A stretch of DNA of 64,000 nucleotides from Branchiostoma floridae. Its lineage: Eukaryota; Chordata; Leptocardii; Amphioxiformes; Branchiostomatidae. Both the position numbers and the translations under genes were made by a program. Numbering within the stretch: position 1 is the first letter of the stretch; every line of letters starts with the position of its first letter. Of the stretch, positions 23,151 to 34,300 are shown piece after piece. The DNA lies in contig NC_049985.1 of assembly GCF_000003815.2 (NCBI RefSeq), positions 19,205,293 to 19,269,292 on the forward strand, in the 5' to 3' direction. The notes under the pieces are model-generated. The model made no database searches. It saw nothing but the letters and a program-made list of their open reading frames with translations, and was not told the DNA's origin.

Positions 23151-24138
23151 GCCAGTGTTCATCATGTGGAGGTAGGTAGAGTTGGTTTTCTCCCAGGACC
23201 ACTGCTGCATGGGGTTCTTGTGGTTACACTCGCTCAGGAACAGGCTCTTGCTGTCACTGTTCCCCTCCAGACAGCTGCCTGTCACCTTATGGAGCAGCTG
23301 CTGTTTCTCCTGAAGACAGCAAAAATGTAAGAAGGAATGTATGAGAAAAAGCCTGGCATTCCTTTGTTTAGTTATTCTCTCTAAAAAATGTAACATGATG
23401 CCATGCAGTCTCTGCTGCAGTACCAAGGATAGAAGACAGGTGGTGCTGTCAAGCAGCCCAAACCTCAACCATTGTCTTCCCATGACCCACATGCATGCAA
23501 AATACATGTATCATCACAATCCATGTAACCATTTAATTTATACGGTTATCCTAACATACACAACTCAGAGGTGAAAGTAAAATACTTTAGTCCCTGCTGG
23601 TTAAAAAATTTCACATATATGTAGCAGCAAAATACTTAAGTTTGAATTGTAAAGAAACAATTGCAGTAAATTGCATTTTGTAATTTTCATGGTGAAAAAA
23701 GTTTAACCGTAAAATTGTAACACTGCAAATGAGTTTTGCAATTCTACTGTTTGGCAAATTTGCTAGAATGACATAACTTAAAACACACAAAAAAAACCCT
23801 TTGTAAAAAGGTAGTTTCACATTCAATTGTTTTGTTCACAGCCGTTGAGGCAGTGGGTATGTTATCTAATGTATTGTGTCTAGGGAGCAGCATTTGAAGG
23901 TGGAACCCATCCCTCTTCTTCCACTGCCTTTCACTTGGAAGCCCCAATCATAAGAATTCTCCAAAATATGACATTAATTAATGTACCATAACCCACTGAC
24001 CTCATAGTACAGCCAGTGCTGGTTTCCCAACATCTGATGACAGGCGAACAGGATGAGTGTCCCTCCCTTCATCTGGGCATCGAAACAGAACGTGCGCCCC
24101 TTGGGACGGATGTCGTTGTGCCAGCTCATGTGGAAATT
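23124..24138 (-). CDS. Polypeptide N-acetylgalactosaminyltransferase, C-terminal ricin-lectin exons (partial)
   Basis: Golgi enzyme family that starts mucin-type O-glycosylation; only part of the C-terminal beta-trefoil lectin domain is visible. Exons are 24138-24001 (46 codons) and 23309-23124 (61 codons plus stop), joined in phase 0 (YYE|EKQQ) with a GTCAGT donor and CTTCAG acceptor. Repeat signatures are FCFDAQMKGGTLILFACH...GNQHW and SCLEGNSDSKSLFLSEC...QQWSW. They match the second and third trefoil repeats of GALNTs (CLD...C...GNQ.W; CL...C....QQW). The tail KTNSTYLHMMNTGK is GALNT-like, but the final residues (CINTPEC, stop) are read from minisatellite sequence. No catalytic exons (DxH, WGGEN motifs) were found up to 28 kb. 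Either a long intron hosts the same-strand BEN gene, or this is an orphan fragment. Other ricin-B proteins are less likely. Confidence 0.72.
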
Positions 24139-25330
24139 CTACACAATAAAAAAGACCATGTCAAGATTACAACAATAACCTTTGATCCTTTATCCAAAAG
24201 AGTTATAAACTCTGAAATGAGCAGGTATTATTTTCCAATTATACATAGCCCTTGCCAAACTGGTCTGTGGTGTGGCTTTAATGCCGCATTATACGCTCCT
24301 CAACAGAGCATTTTCAGCCTTAACCGGGCACTAAGTTGTTTCCCACTGGACATTGCATTAATGCCCAGTTGAGGCCGGGCCCATTAATCATCACTCATCA
24401 TCTGGGTCTTTCCCTGAGTGCAGGACAGGCCAGTACCCCACCCCTGACAGCTAGCTAGTGGGGGTGGTCACGCCACATTAACCCTCAGGAGTACTTGTGT
24501 TGCCACCCTTCCAAAACACATGTGCCTGAAATTAGTCTCCAAACAGACCCTACTGTGCCTTAGAAATAGTATCAAAGCTGGCAAGGGACTTGTACTCCAG
24601 TGCCTGTTTGACTGCCTTAGCCGGCTATCTCCCTTTGGCCTAACACTTTGCAGCCGACTTAATTCTGCAGTATGTTTGTCATTTGTACAGAACTGAAAGA
24701 GAATGGTCCACCTCTGTTATGCATATAGTGTATACCAAGGACGTTATGTATACCCATTATTATTGACTGTGGCAAATAGAGCCTCCCTGGTGTGCAACAA
24801 GCTGAGGGCAGATGTAGGTCAGGCAACATGTGCTGTTGGTCTTAGCTATATCACAGATGTCAGGCTCATGAGGGGAGTCCAGTTGTAGGTAGATTAATTA
24901 TGACAGTTGTACAACTGAGCAAGGACCTGATTTAACGTCCTTGAACTGAGCTATTGAGATAAACACCAGCCTCTCAGGATCATCAGTACAGTGTATGGTA
25001 CAATGTATTGCTCTTCTTGACCAGGGCAGAGAATGGTACATGTCCATGGCCCCAAGTTTACATGTATGTCTTGACTGTTCTGAGTGTGGAACTTCTTTAA
25101 GTATCAATATTCCCTATCATGTGTATTGTATATGTAACATGTAAGATGGGTGTGCCTAAATACCACAAACGACCGTGTGTGACTATATAACCCCCTTGAT
25201 GTGACAGTGAAGTAAACTAAAGAGGACTCATCTCAACAATAGAATATTTTTTCTTCTTAAATAAATGAAGGACTATTGATCAATAGAGCACTTCAACATA
25301 CATGTACATATGCATCCATAGCCTGTGTGC
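24139..25330. other. No gene seen upstream of the GalNAc-transferase exons
   Basis: No antisense frame with GALNT catalytic motifs. The same holds for 25623-26435 and 26931-27240. Confidence 0.5.
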
Positions 25331-25622
25331 ACCTCTCAAGTCAAAGTCAAAGTTCCTTCCCGCGCCTGATGGCGCATAGGGCGGCGCCCATCTCCGTTTC
25401 AGTAGCCCTTGGGCCACACAACGCAATCACTACAGCAGGGGGCTAGTCCACTGGTAGTGGTGTGTGTTCAACTTCCATACTCTTTCCCGAATGCTGAGTG
25501 CTAAGCAGAGAAAGAAGCATGTACCATTTTTAAAGTCTTTGGTATGACTCGGCCGGGGTTTGAACTCACGACCTACCGAATGCAAGGTGAAGTCACTCTA
25601 CCCACTATAGGCCATTTACCTG
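25331..25622 (-). repeat. tRNA-derived SINE, second family
   Basis: The minus strand begins with a tRNA-like head containing GAGTTCAAACCCC (B box) and ends in an unrelated body (GGCGCCGCCCTATGCGCCAT). Its sequence differs from the 9.8-11.6 kb SINE family. Confidence 0.65.
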
Positions 25623-26435
25623 TGCACCTCTCACAAACGGTTTTATAGTAGACGCAAATGTGCAATGTAAGGTGCACCGGTGGCAGAAAGCACATGCAAA
25701 CTGGAACCACAACTAAAAACAGTTATATTGAAGACAAAAAATCTTCTCCACTCATGGCAATGCATAGAAGCACCAGGAGCAATCAGCTAGATAGAGACAT
25801 TACCTCCTGTAGTGGGGGAGTATCCTGTGTTTGTTTAAGTTAGTTCTGCCAGATGAACCATGTAATTAGGGGGCTTCTCAAGTGGCAGTTAACACTGCAG
25901 ACACCAATGGTGACAGATGTAGGTCAGTTTAGAGAGCTGTGTCATGCCTTAGATACAAGTTACAATACAAGTGTGTGCTACATTCTGATAAACACTGTCC
26001 ACTGCAAATGGTGACAAAGTTGTATAGCAGCTGCTATAATCTCAGCAAGCTCTGTGCTCACAATGTACAACTCAAGGCAAAGGAAAGCCATAATTATGTA
26101 GCTACCTCTGCCTGCTTTACAATTGTGGTCACAAATGCACTCAGACATATCCAATCCCATCGTAAGCTTTGCTCCCACATCCACATTGTATCCACATCTG
26201 TGTAGCAGCATCTTGGCTAGTATGGCTAGGTTGCCATACAAACCTTAAGCCTTCAGGCTTTAGGGCAATGACTACAGTATTAGAACCCTTAGGCTGCATT
26301 CCCTTTCTTGTGGTTACACATTGTTTTACAACGGAGATACAGAGATATTCAAGTTTGGGACTTACCTGATTGTCAAAAAAAGGCAGCATGAATGTCTAAA
26401 TGTTTGTAAATTCCAAGCAAGCAAATGAACCAAGT

Positions 26436-26930
26436 ATTTTTAATGCGGGGGGGGGGGGGGGTCTGGGTAACGCTTAACAGTGGATTCAGGAGGCCCGATA
26501 ACGCTTAATGGTAAGTTCAGGAGGCCTGGTAACACTTCCGTAAATTCAGTAGGGGTTACAAAGCATAGCAGTATCATTGACCCGCATTCCCAATGGATGC
26601 AAAATATCTGACTAATGACATTATGAGAAGGAACAGGTGCCCAGGAACCGTGTGAACGACAGGGACAATGTCCGCTGCATCAATGACATTTGCTCCCCTG
26701 TGGCAGTGTTCTTGCTACAGAGCTGGTGATAGCAAATTTGTTAGGTGGTTGGGGGTGGGCTGCACTATTGCTGACAAAATTTTCAGCGCATGGAGCACCA
26801 AAGGCGCGACGCATCCAAGGGGGGTCTGGGGGGATTGCTCCCCTGAGAAAATTTTAAAATCACGACCCTCTTTTAAGCTATTGCCTGCATATTTCCGACA
26901 GACTAAGCTAAATTACAAACTGTTATAGCT
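26436..26930 (+). repeat. Interspersed repeat, copy 1 (poly-G headed)
   Basis: Begins with a G15 run and GTCTGGGTAACGCTTAA, then AAAATTTTCAGCGCATGGAG and a conserved G-rich block. The same repeat in opposite orientation is at 45580-45990. Function and class unknown. Confidence 0.6.
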
Positions 26931-27240
26931 TTGACCTCCACCCCCAACATATTTTTGAGCATTTTGAGCTCGGAAGGCACGAGGCATTGCAAAAAAAGTC
27001 AGTGGAAGTTTTCCAAAGAATGCACAACACACACAAAAATCATACATTAATATAACGTTAATAGTTTATTAGTAGTGTGTTGTTGATACTTACAGTGTAC
27101 AAAGCAAAGACTGCACAACACAACATGGCCACTTCTGATCATGTCAGCCCAATATTAGTAACTACATGTACATCATTTCTGATACACTTTTCAGCATATA
27201 CCTTAGTAACTTGTTGATATCAAGATTATCATAGCAAAGA

Positions 27241-28250
27241 ATGCATAACACACACAAAAAACAGGCCAGACTTTCTTATTTTAAAAACAGTTCAGACTCT
27301 CCGTGTATGAAACATATACCACTTTACTACAGACAAGTAATATTAAGCTGGCACAAGGCTGGAGGGGGAAATGTACCCGAACCACATACTCCAGAGGAAG
27401 TCAAAAACCACATTATTTGGGGATCTAGTTATGTCATTAATTACAGGAGCAAGAAAAGGATCACAATTTTGTATTTCAAAAATTGGATAAATTCAGGAAT
27501 TATATATGTAAGAGACCTGATAGATGAAAATGATTGTATAAACGAGAATAACATACATGTGTACTTGACAAATTAAGAGATAAGAAAGATTGTTTAGGCG
27601 AAATCTACAAAGTGAAAAACACAATTCCCAAAAGTTGGATAGCACTGCTGAAAAACATACAATATCAATCCACGGAACAAACAACAAAAGAATTTGATTA
27701 CAAATATTACACATGCAGGTTTCTATACAAGAAACTAATCCTTAATAAAATTTATAGCCCCAATAGTTTAAAATCATGGGCAGCCAACTTCCATAAAAAT
27801 CCTCAAATCTTTCAAATTCCCTGGATTGATAGAACAATTTACTTCACAACTGAAAGAAAACTCTCAAATTTCATTTACAAATTACTACATAGAATTTTAC
27901 CCTGTAATAACAATCTTTACAAATGGAAAATAATAGATTCCCCTCTTTGCCACATTTGTGAGACAACGTAGAATGATCAGCACATGTTCTTTAGTTGCGC
28001 CAGGTTGTGAAACTTTTGGGAAAGAGTTGAAAGATTTCTATACGTGATAAAGATGAATAGCAACATTAGTAATTTTGAAACATGTATTATTGGTTTTCCA
28101 AGAAACTTACAGATGTCAAAAGCAGGTAATCATTAGCCTTGTACACTATATTCAAATCATGGGTATTATACAAATATAAGATATGTTTTAGTAACACAAA
28201 TTGTTTTCCATTGTTCTACAGAAACAAGAATGACAAAAATGGGGAGAACT
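27241..28250 (+). mobile_element. LINE ORF2 3' fragment, L1/Tx1-like
   Basis: Fragments read KRITILYFKNWINSGIIYV, then IPKSWIALLKN and KLSNFIYKLLHRILPCNNNL...SPLCHICE, then EHMFF-like SCARL and NFWERVERF. This is the C-terminal domain common to L1/Tx1-type ORF2 proteins (pattern FK.LH.ILP...C..C...E..H.F..C). The frame is broken near 27572 and 27970. The RT catalytic core is absent (5' truncation). Confidence 0.65.
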
Positions 28251-28256
28251 AATCCC

Positions 28257-28262
28257 TTTAAT
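28257..28262 (-). other. ATTAAA polyadenylation signal candidate for the BEN gene
   Basis: The minus strand reads CATCATTAAAGGG about 85 nt past the BEN gene stop. No AATAAA was seen nearer. It lies at the edge of the LINE fragment, so the element may supply it. Confidence 0.35.
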
Positions 28263-28345
28263 GATGTGATTATGTTATTGTATATGATGTAAATACTGGG
28301 TATACAAAGTTCACGGATTGGACCATAAAAAGTTGTTTTTTTAAA

Positions 28346-31300
28346 TCAGGGCAGGCTTGTGTCTCGGATGAATTGTGGGGCAGCCTTCTTCCGGGCGATG
28401 TATTTTCTGGCCTGAGAGCATTTGTTACAGATTGCTGAACTGACTGCCGATTGATCTTCAGGAAATTTTGTCTTTGTGGCCGCTGGAAGACAAATAGATA
28501 TGCAACATCTGATTAGATAGAATTCAAATGAAACATAGATATGGTTTTAAGTTAGTATGATACAAGCTACTTGACTGCAGTACTACATGTATTAATGCAC
28601 TGGGGATTTTTTTCCCACTTGCTACTTTTATATAGACCAGAAACCCATTTGAGCCAAATTATATGAAGGTGGCATTCATCTATCATATATCTCAAGCATC
28701 ATTAAAGTGATGACAGTTTCCTTAGGGTCCCTCTCTCTCTCTCTCTATATATATATACATATAGAGAAGATGCATCTCAGAATATCAAGGAATTTCTAAC
28801 CTTTTGAAATGTTATGGTATCTTGGTAAAATTCAAATGAAGTTGTAATTTGTATGCCCTTGAGACAGCTGAAAACATCCATGACAAGAAGTCAGGCGTCT
28901 GGTAGGAATATTGTACAAAAGATATGATCAGGTGTTTTTCCCAAATCTTAAAACCAAGGAGACTCACAAACAATTGCTGCCATTATGTCCTCGTCCAGCG
29001 CATGGTGCTTGCCCAACCCCTTGTAGCTCGAGCTTGCCAGCACTTCTCGGGTGAAGTAAAAATCCATAAGTCTTCTCATGTATCCAGAGCCACTGCCTTT
29101 ACCCACAAGTTCAGCATTGATCAGTTGCCCTGGGTATATGAGTACTCCCAGACTGGGTGGACCCAGGGCAACTGGCATCTGTACGGTATCCTGCAAATAG
29201 AATACACTTTCTTAATCCTCTTAATTTCATATATATGTACTGTATGTAATAGCAATTCCACTATTTTAGTGACACATGGGTCATGATGGCTCATGAAATA
29301 AATGTATGCTGGTAAAAAAATGAGGCATCATGCAGGCATCTGCTTGATCTGAACTTAACTCAGAATGATTATTTTTGTTCCATTATATGTAGATCAAACT
29401 CAGTTTGACTTCATTGTATTGAGGACATAAGTTTTTGCAACTTTTCAAAAACAGAGACACATATACTCTATCAGAACTATTGGCAAAGGTATGAAAAAAA
29501 GGGAATTTCATGACAATACCATACATTTTGGAGTGGTCATTTGAACATGGGTGTAACATTACACCAATTAGAAAAGGTTGGCATCATTTGCTCAAATATA
29601 AGATTTGTGTTATTAGCTGTACAGAAGATGTTGCCCATAGAAGTGAGTCTAAGTCTTAGACGAGTTAGGGTGAACAAAAAATACATATATATACTGTACA
29701 TAGTTACCCTTGGGATTTGGATGGGGTATTTAAATCGCCTGCCTGAGTCCTGCTGACTGAACGGGGATGAATGGTGGGGTATGGATGTCTCAGGATGAAA
29801 AGCAGGGTTTGCACTAGCCTGGTGGTATAGAATCTTGTTAGTGTCATTCAGCAATGTGGACAAAGGTTGCCGGGGATTGAGCTGGGATGGTGCTGGTTGG
29901 TGGGATGTGTTAGGCTGAAAAGGTGGACTGTAAGGATGAAACAGTGGAGTTGCTGAGGTGGATTGTGGCCATGTCGAGGTGAAGCGGGTTTTGGGCAATC
30001 TGTGAGTTAGTCTGATGCCCTGAGATGAAGTGGATGATTTGGGAGTGCTAGTTTTCTGATGGTGAGGAGTAGTGCCCTGATTGATGTTAGTTTGTTTATG
30101 AACAATAATGTCCTCTTCATCAAAGATCTCCGGCAGGCCAGGAGAACGTGCTGGCAACTCTTCTATCTCTTCTGTATCCTCTGGATTCTGTTGACCTTCT
30201 GTATCCTCTGGATTCTGTTGACCTTCTGTATCCTCTGGATTCTGTTGACCTTCTGTATCCTCTGGATTCTGTTGACCTTCTGTATCCTCTGGATTCTGTT
30301 GACCTTCTGGATCCTCTGGATTCTGTTGATTTTGATTCTGTTGAAGTGAAAGTGACAGATTTAATGATGCATTTATGTTGGTGCCAGGTCATGTATTTTC
30401 ATGCCCACTTTAATTTCAAAGGTACTGCATTAAATGGCTCAAACTTAAACAGGTTTTAAACCTTGCATTTCTATACATGTGTAACTGCAAAATAACATTA
30501 GATTCATTGACAGGAAATTTGAATCATTAATTGTTTCTTTGCTTGTCATTTATGTCATGCTTTATTTTATGAAATGTAAATTTTTCAAAACTTTTTGCTA
30601 CTTCTGCCTTACACTGAGTGATTGAATGGGTGTCCAGTCCAGACAGCAGAAAACCCTGTACAGTCTGAACAGAGGGTCTGCATGGGGGTATAAGTTGTAA
30701 GCTATATACCTATATAACCTCTATGACTTAACAAAGATTATACATGCACCATTGTTAAACTTCAATCTGTGCATCATATAAACTTCTACTCATTCAACCT
30801 CCGTGGTCTTTGAGACTGTACATGCAATTAGCCTTAGGACATGATTTTTAAAATGAAACACAGCCTATTTTTAAACAATACATAGTTCTATATACTGTAA
30901 ATGCAGAAATGTTTGCAGTGTTTTTTTTTTGTTCACGGTTTTTGCAGTGGCAACTTCACCACAAACTTAAAACCACCGCCAAAATTTTCTATGGCAGTAA
31001 GATACTACAGTGCATGATGCTACCGCGAACTTAAAACCACCGCAAACAGTCCTTTTTTCCGCTTCCACGAATTTAATCCCCACAAACTTAAATGCATTTA
31101 CAGTAGCTTACAACTTGTCCTAGGGTTAGAAAATGCAGTCTCATGTCTTATCTGAATAAAATATTAGTTGGGTTTCACAGAGTTATCGCTATGTCTTGCG
31201 GTAGTTGGCGGTGAGATTCTTCACTTTATTTCTGCACCGGTTGGGGGAATTTCTCAACTCCATGGATATATCTTCTATATGGACCTTCTAGAGCTTTTTC

Positions 31301-34300
31301 TGCATCTCCTCCCATCCCCAGATGGAAATAAGTGGCTTTGTTTGTTTCGGCGCCCCTTTGACGAATGATGAAGATTTCCCTTTCTTTCCACTCATTGATG
31401 TTGCAAATAAAACACGGCGGAAAATGCTAGCTGAAAATCGAAGCGATCTGGCATGTTGTGTTTCCCGCATGATGGGAACTATGACCCCAAGTTCCCCGAT
31501 GAACCCCAGAACTACCAGAATCCTATTCACTTGTGCGTTCACACTGCCAAATCGCACGAATCGGGACTCCCCGCAGCGCAGTTCTATCTATTTTTCCCGC
31601 AGTTCTATCCACCTCCCCAAGGTGGGTTGCGAAGGATTTATTCTGACGAAAACCAAGTGATTTGGGAGTGTTCACACTGCAGAAACTTATTCGGATTGGG
31701 TCGTTTTATTCGGTGAACGTTTTATCTTTTTTCAGAATGTGAACGGGGTCTAAGTTGCACCTTTGAGTCACTCATGATGCTGCCAGTTCTATTAATAATG
31801 TGCATCATTTTAGTGTTAATTGCTGTCAGTTTAGCTTTAAGCATTGTCAGGAACCTCTATGCAGACCCTCTTTTCAGACTGGACATGGTTTTTGCCCTAT
31901 TTCTCCGTCTGCTTTTCTGAAAACCCGATTGAAGGTATAAAAGCAGACAGACCCACACTTTCCTTTATACAGTGATGTCAATGAGTTCCATCTAATGTCT
32001 ATCAACTTTCAAACAAACTAGTCTTACCATCCTCTCGAGTAACCCTGCAGTAGCCTCATCCAGATTGGCACTGCGGATGCCATCCAGTTTTTTTTCAGCA
32101 ATAGTTTTGGGGGGCTGAAGTAAATGGATTGAATCAGTATATCTGCAGATTTCATAACGTACACGTAGTGACATAGGGATTCACCTTCAAAGAAGGAGTC
32201 TACAAATGGCAGCCAAGCTTTGGAGTTACTATAGAAACTACCACATATGGAATCACTTGACTGGTTTCCCCAGAAGGGTGTTGTTGCAGAGATTTGCAGG
32301 ATGTAAAATTTTAGTATAGAGTTCAATAATTCATAATCTAATATCTAAATTGGGCTATTTAAATCAATTCTGCGTTTAGCTATCATGAAAATTGCAAGCT
32401 ACTTCTCCAGTGGTTGACTTGGAAACCTTTGTAGCTATACCGATTACAAGAAAAAACAATACCAGGACTATATACCTTCTTCTTTCTTGCAGTGCTGTTG
32501 CTGCCCTGAGTGTGAAAAAAGTACATATTGATAAACTTGTCACAAACACAATGCAGTATCGTTTTTGCATATTGTTACTGGTAGATATATGATTGATAAA
32601 GAGTTTGCATATATTATCCTCAGTTTGTGCAACTGTTACATGCACAATTGTACAGATGATTACAGTAAACATTCCTGCTCTTTTTCTTTGGTACCGCTTC
32701 CTCTGTACATGGTACATGGCTGATGTGTAACTGAATGCTCTCATTTCAATACACGAACCTTTGGGCCAGTGGTCTTCTTCTTTTTTGCCTCTGTCACCTG
32801 TGACACCGTAGGTGCCTTCCTTTTCTCTGCTTCTCCTACTGCTTTCTGAAAAGATGATCTGGATTTTAGAATCCTTTTGAAATTCACCAAACATACCGAT
32901 ACATATTTACTATTATTTGAATCAGGGTGAGATTTCTGCTGATGATTAGCAACCGTTAAATATTCTTGCTCTTTTTCTTTGGTACCGCTTTCTCTGTATA
33001 TGGTACATGGCTAGATGTGTAACTGAATGCTCTCATTTCAATACACGAACCTTTGGGCCAGTGGTCTTCTTCTTTTTAGCCTCTGTCACCTGTGACACCG
33101 TAGGTGCCTTCCTTTTCTCTGCTTCTCCTACTGCTTTCTGAAAAGATGATCTGGATTTTAGAATCCTTTTGAAATTCACCAAACATACCGATACATATTC
33201 ACTATTATTTGAATCAGGGTGAGATTTCTGCTGATGATTAGCAACCGTTAAATATTCTTGCTCTTTTTCTTTGGTACCGCTTTCTCTGTATATGGTACAT
33301 GGCTAGATGTGTAACTGAATGCTCTCATTTCAATACACGAACCTTTGGGCCAGTGGTCTTCTTCTTTTTAGCCTCTGTCACCTGTGACACCGTAGGTGCC
33401 TTCAGCTTCTCTGCTTCCTCTACTGCTTCCTGAAAACATGATCTGGATTTTAGAATCGTTTTGAAATTCACCAAACATACCGAGGGTCTCACTAAATACC
33501 GAAAACAGCCGAAAACAACTTTCACTAAATACCGAAAACAACCGAAAACAACTTTCACTAAATACAGAAAACAACCGAAAACAACTTTCACTAAATACCG
33601 AAAACAACCGAAAACAACTTTCACTACCGAAAACAACTGAAAACAACTTTCAATAATTACCGAAAACAACTCGACACAACCATAACCAACAGACAATCAT
33701 TTCAGTGGGCTATTATTTAATTATTTTATTTTATTTTGGACAGGAGTTAGGCTACGATGGATTAATTTGTTTGACGACCCCTGTTATTAATACAATATTA
33801 GTAATAATAAAGTCAACGATCTCCTTTGCCTGTTCGAATATATTAATGTTCGCATTCAGATTCAAGGACCCTGTACGTTATAAACGGGGACTGCTTGGTC
33901 AACTCGCAAACTCATCAATGGATATCTATATTACATGGCATCTATTGTGTAACTCCAACCAGAGGTAACGGTGGGGGCGGGATGTAGTATTGGCCACAAC
34001 AAGAAATAGCAGTCACTGCTATCCCGAGACGAAATCTCTGCTTGGAAAATAGGTTTGCTTATTAATTACTGCTGGCAAATTCTGCTGCCTATTTAGCTAA
34101 TGTGTACTACATTTTTTTCTAGCAACCAAAACAATCTAGTATATTTCTTGCTCAATTATAACGCATTTCCACTGCCATAACAAATCGATTTAATGGAAAA
34201 ACCGCAAACGTGTATTAGAGGTCCCAGATTAAACTAAATGATCAAAATTCCGCTTTACACCATAAAACAGCGTGTGATCGATGGAAAGGTGTTTTCAGCG

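Noticed and set aside
24016-24372. 118-codon plus-strand frame
   Set aside because: Antisense of a GalNAc-transferase exon that has matching splice sites and family motifs.
29537-29707. Extension of the large BEN exon below 29708
   Set aside because: The GTAACT donor at 29707 joins in phase to the BEN-domain exon; the read-through tail is intronic.
33325-33696. 123-codon and 92-codon minus frames rich in CFRLFSVF repeats
   Set aside because: They read through hAT subterminal repeats into an exon; the repetitive peptide mirrors a 33-bp DNA repeat.
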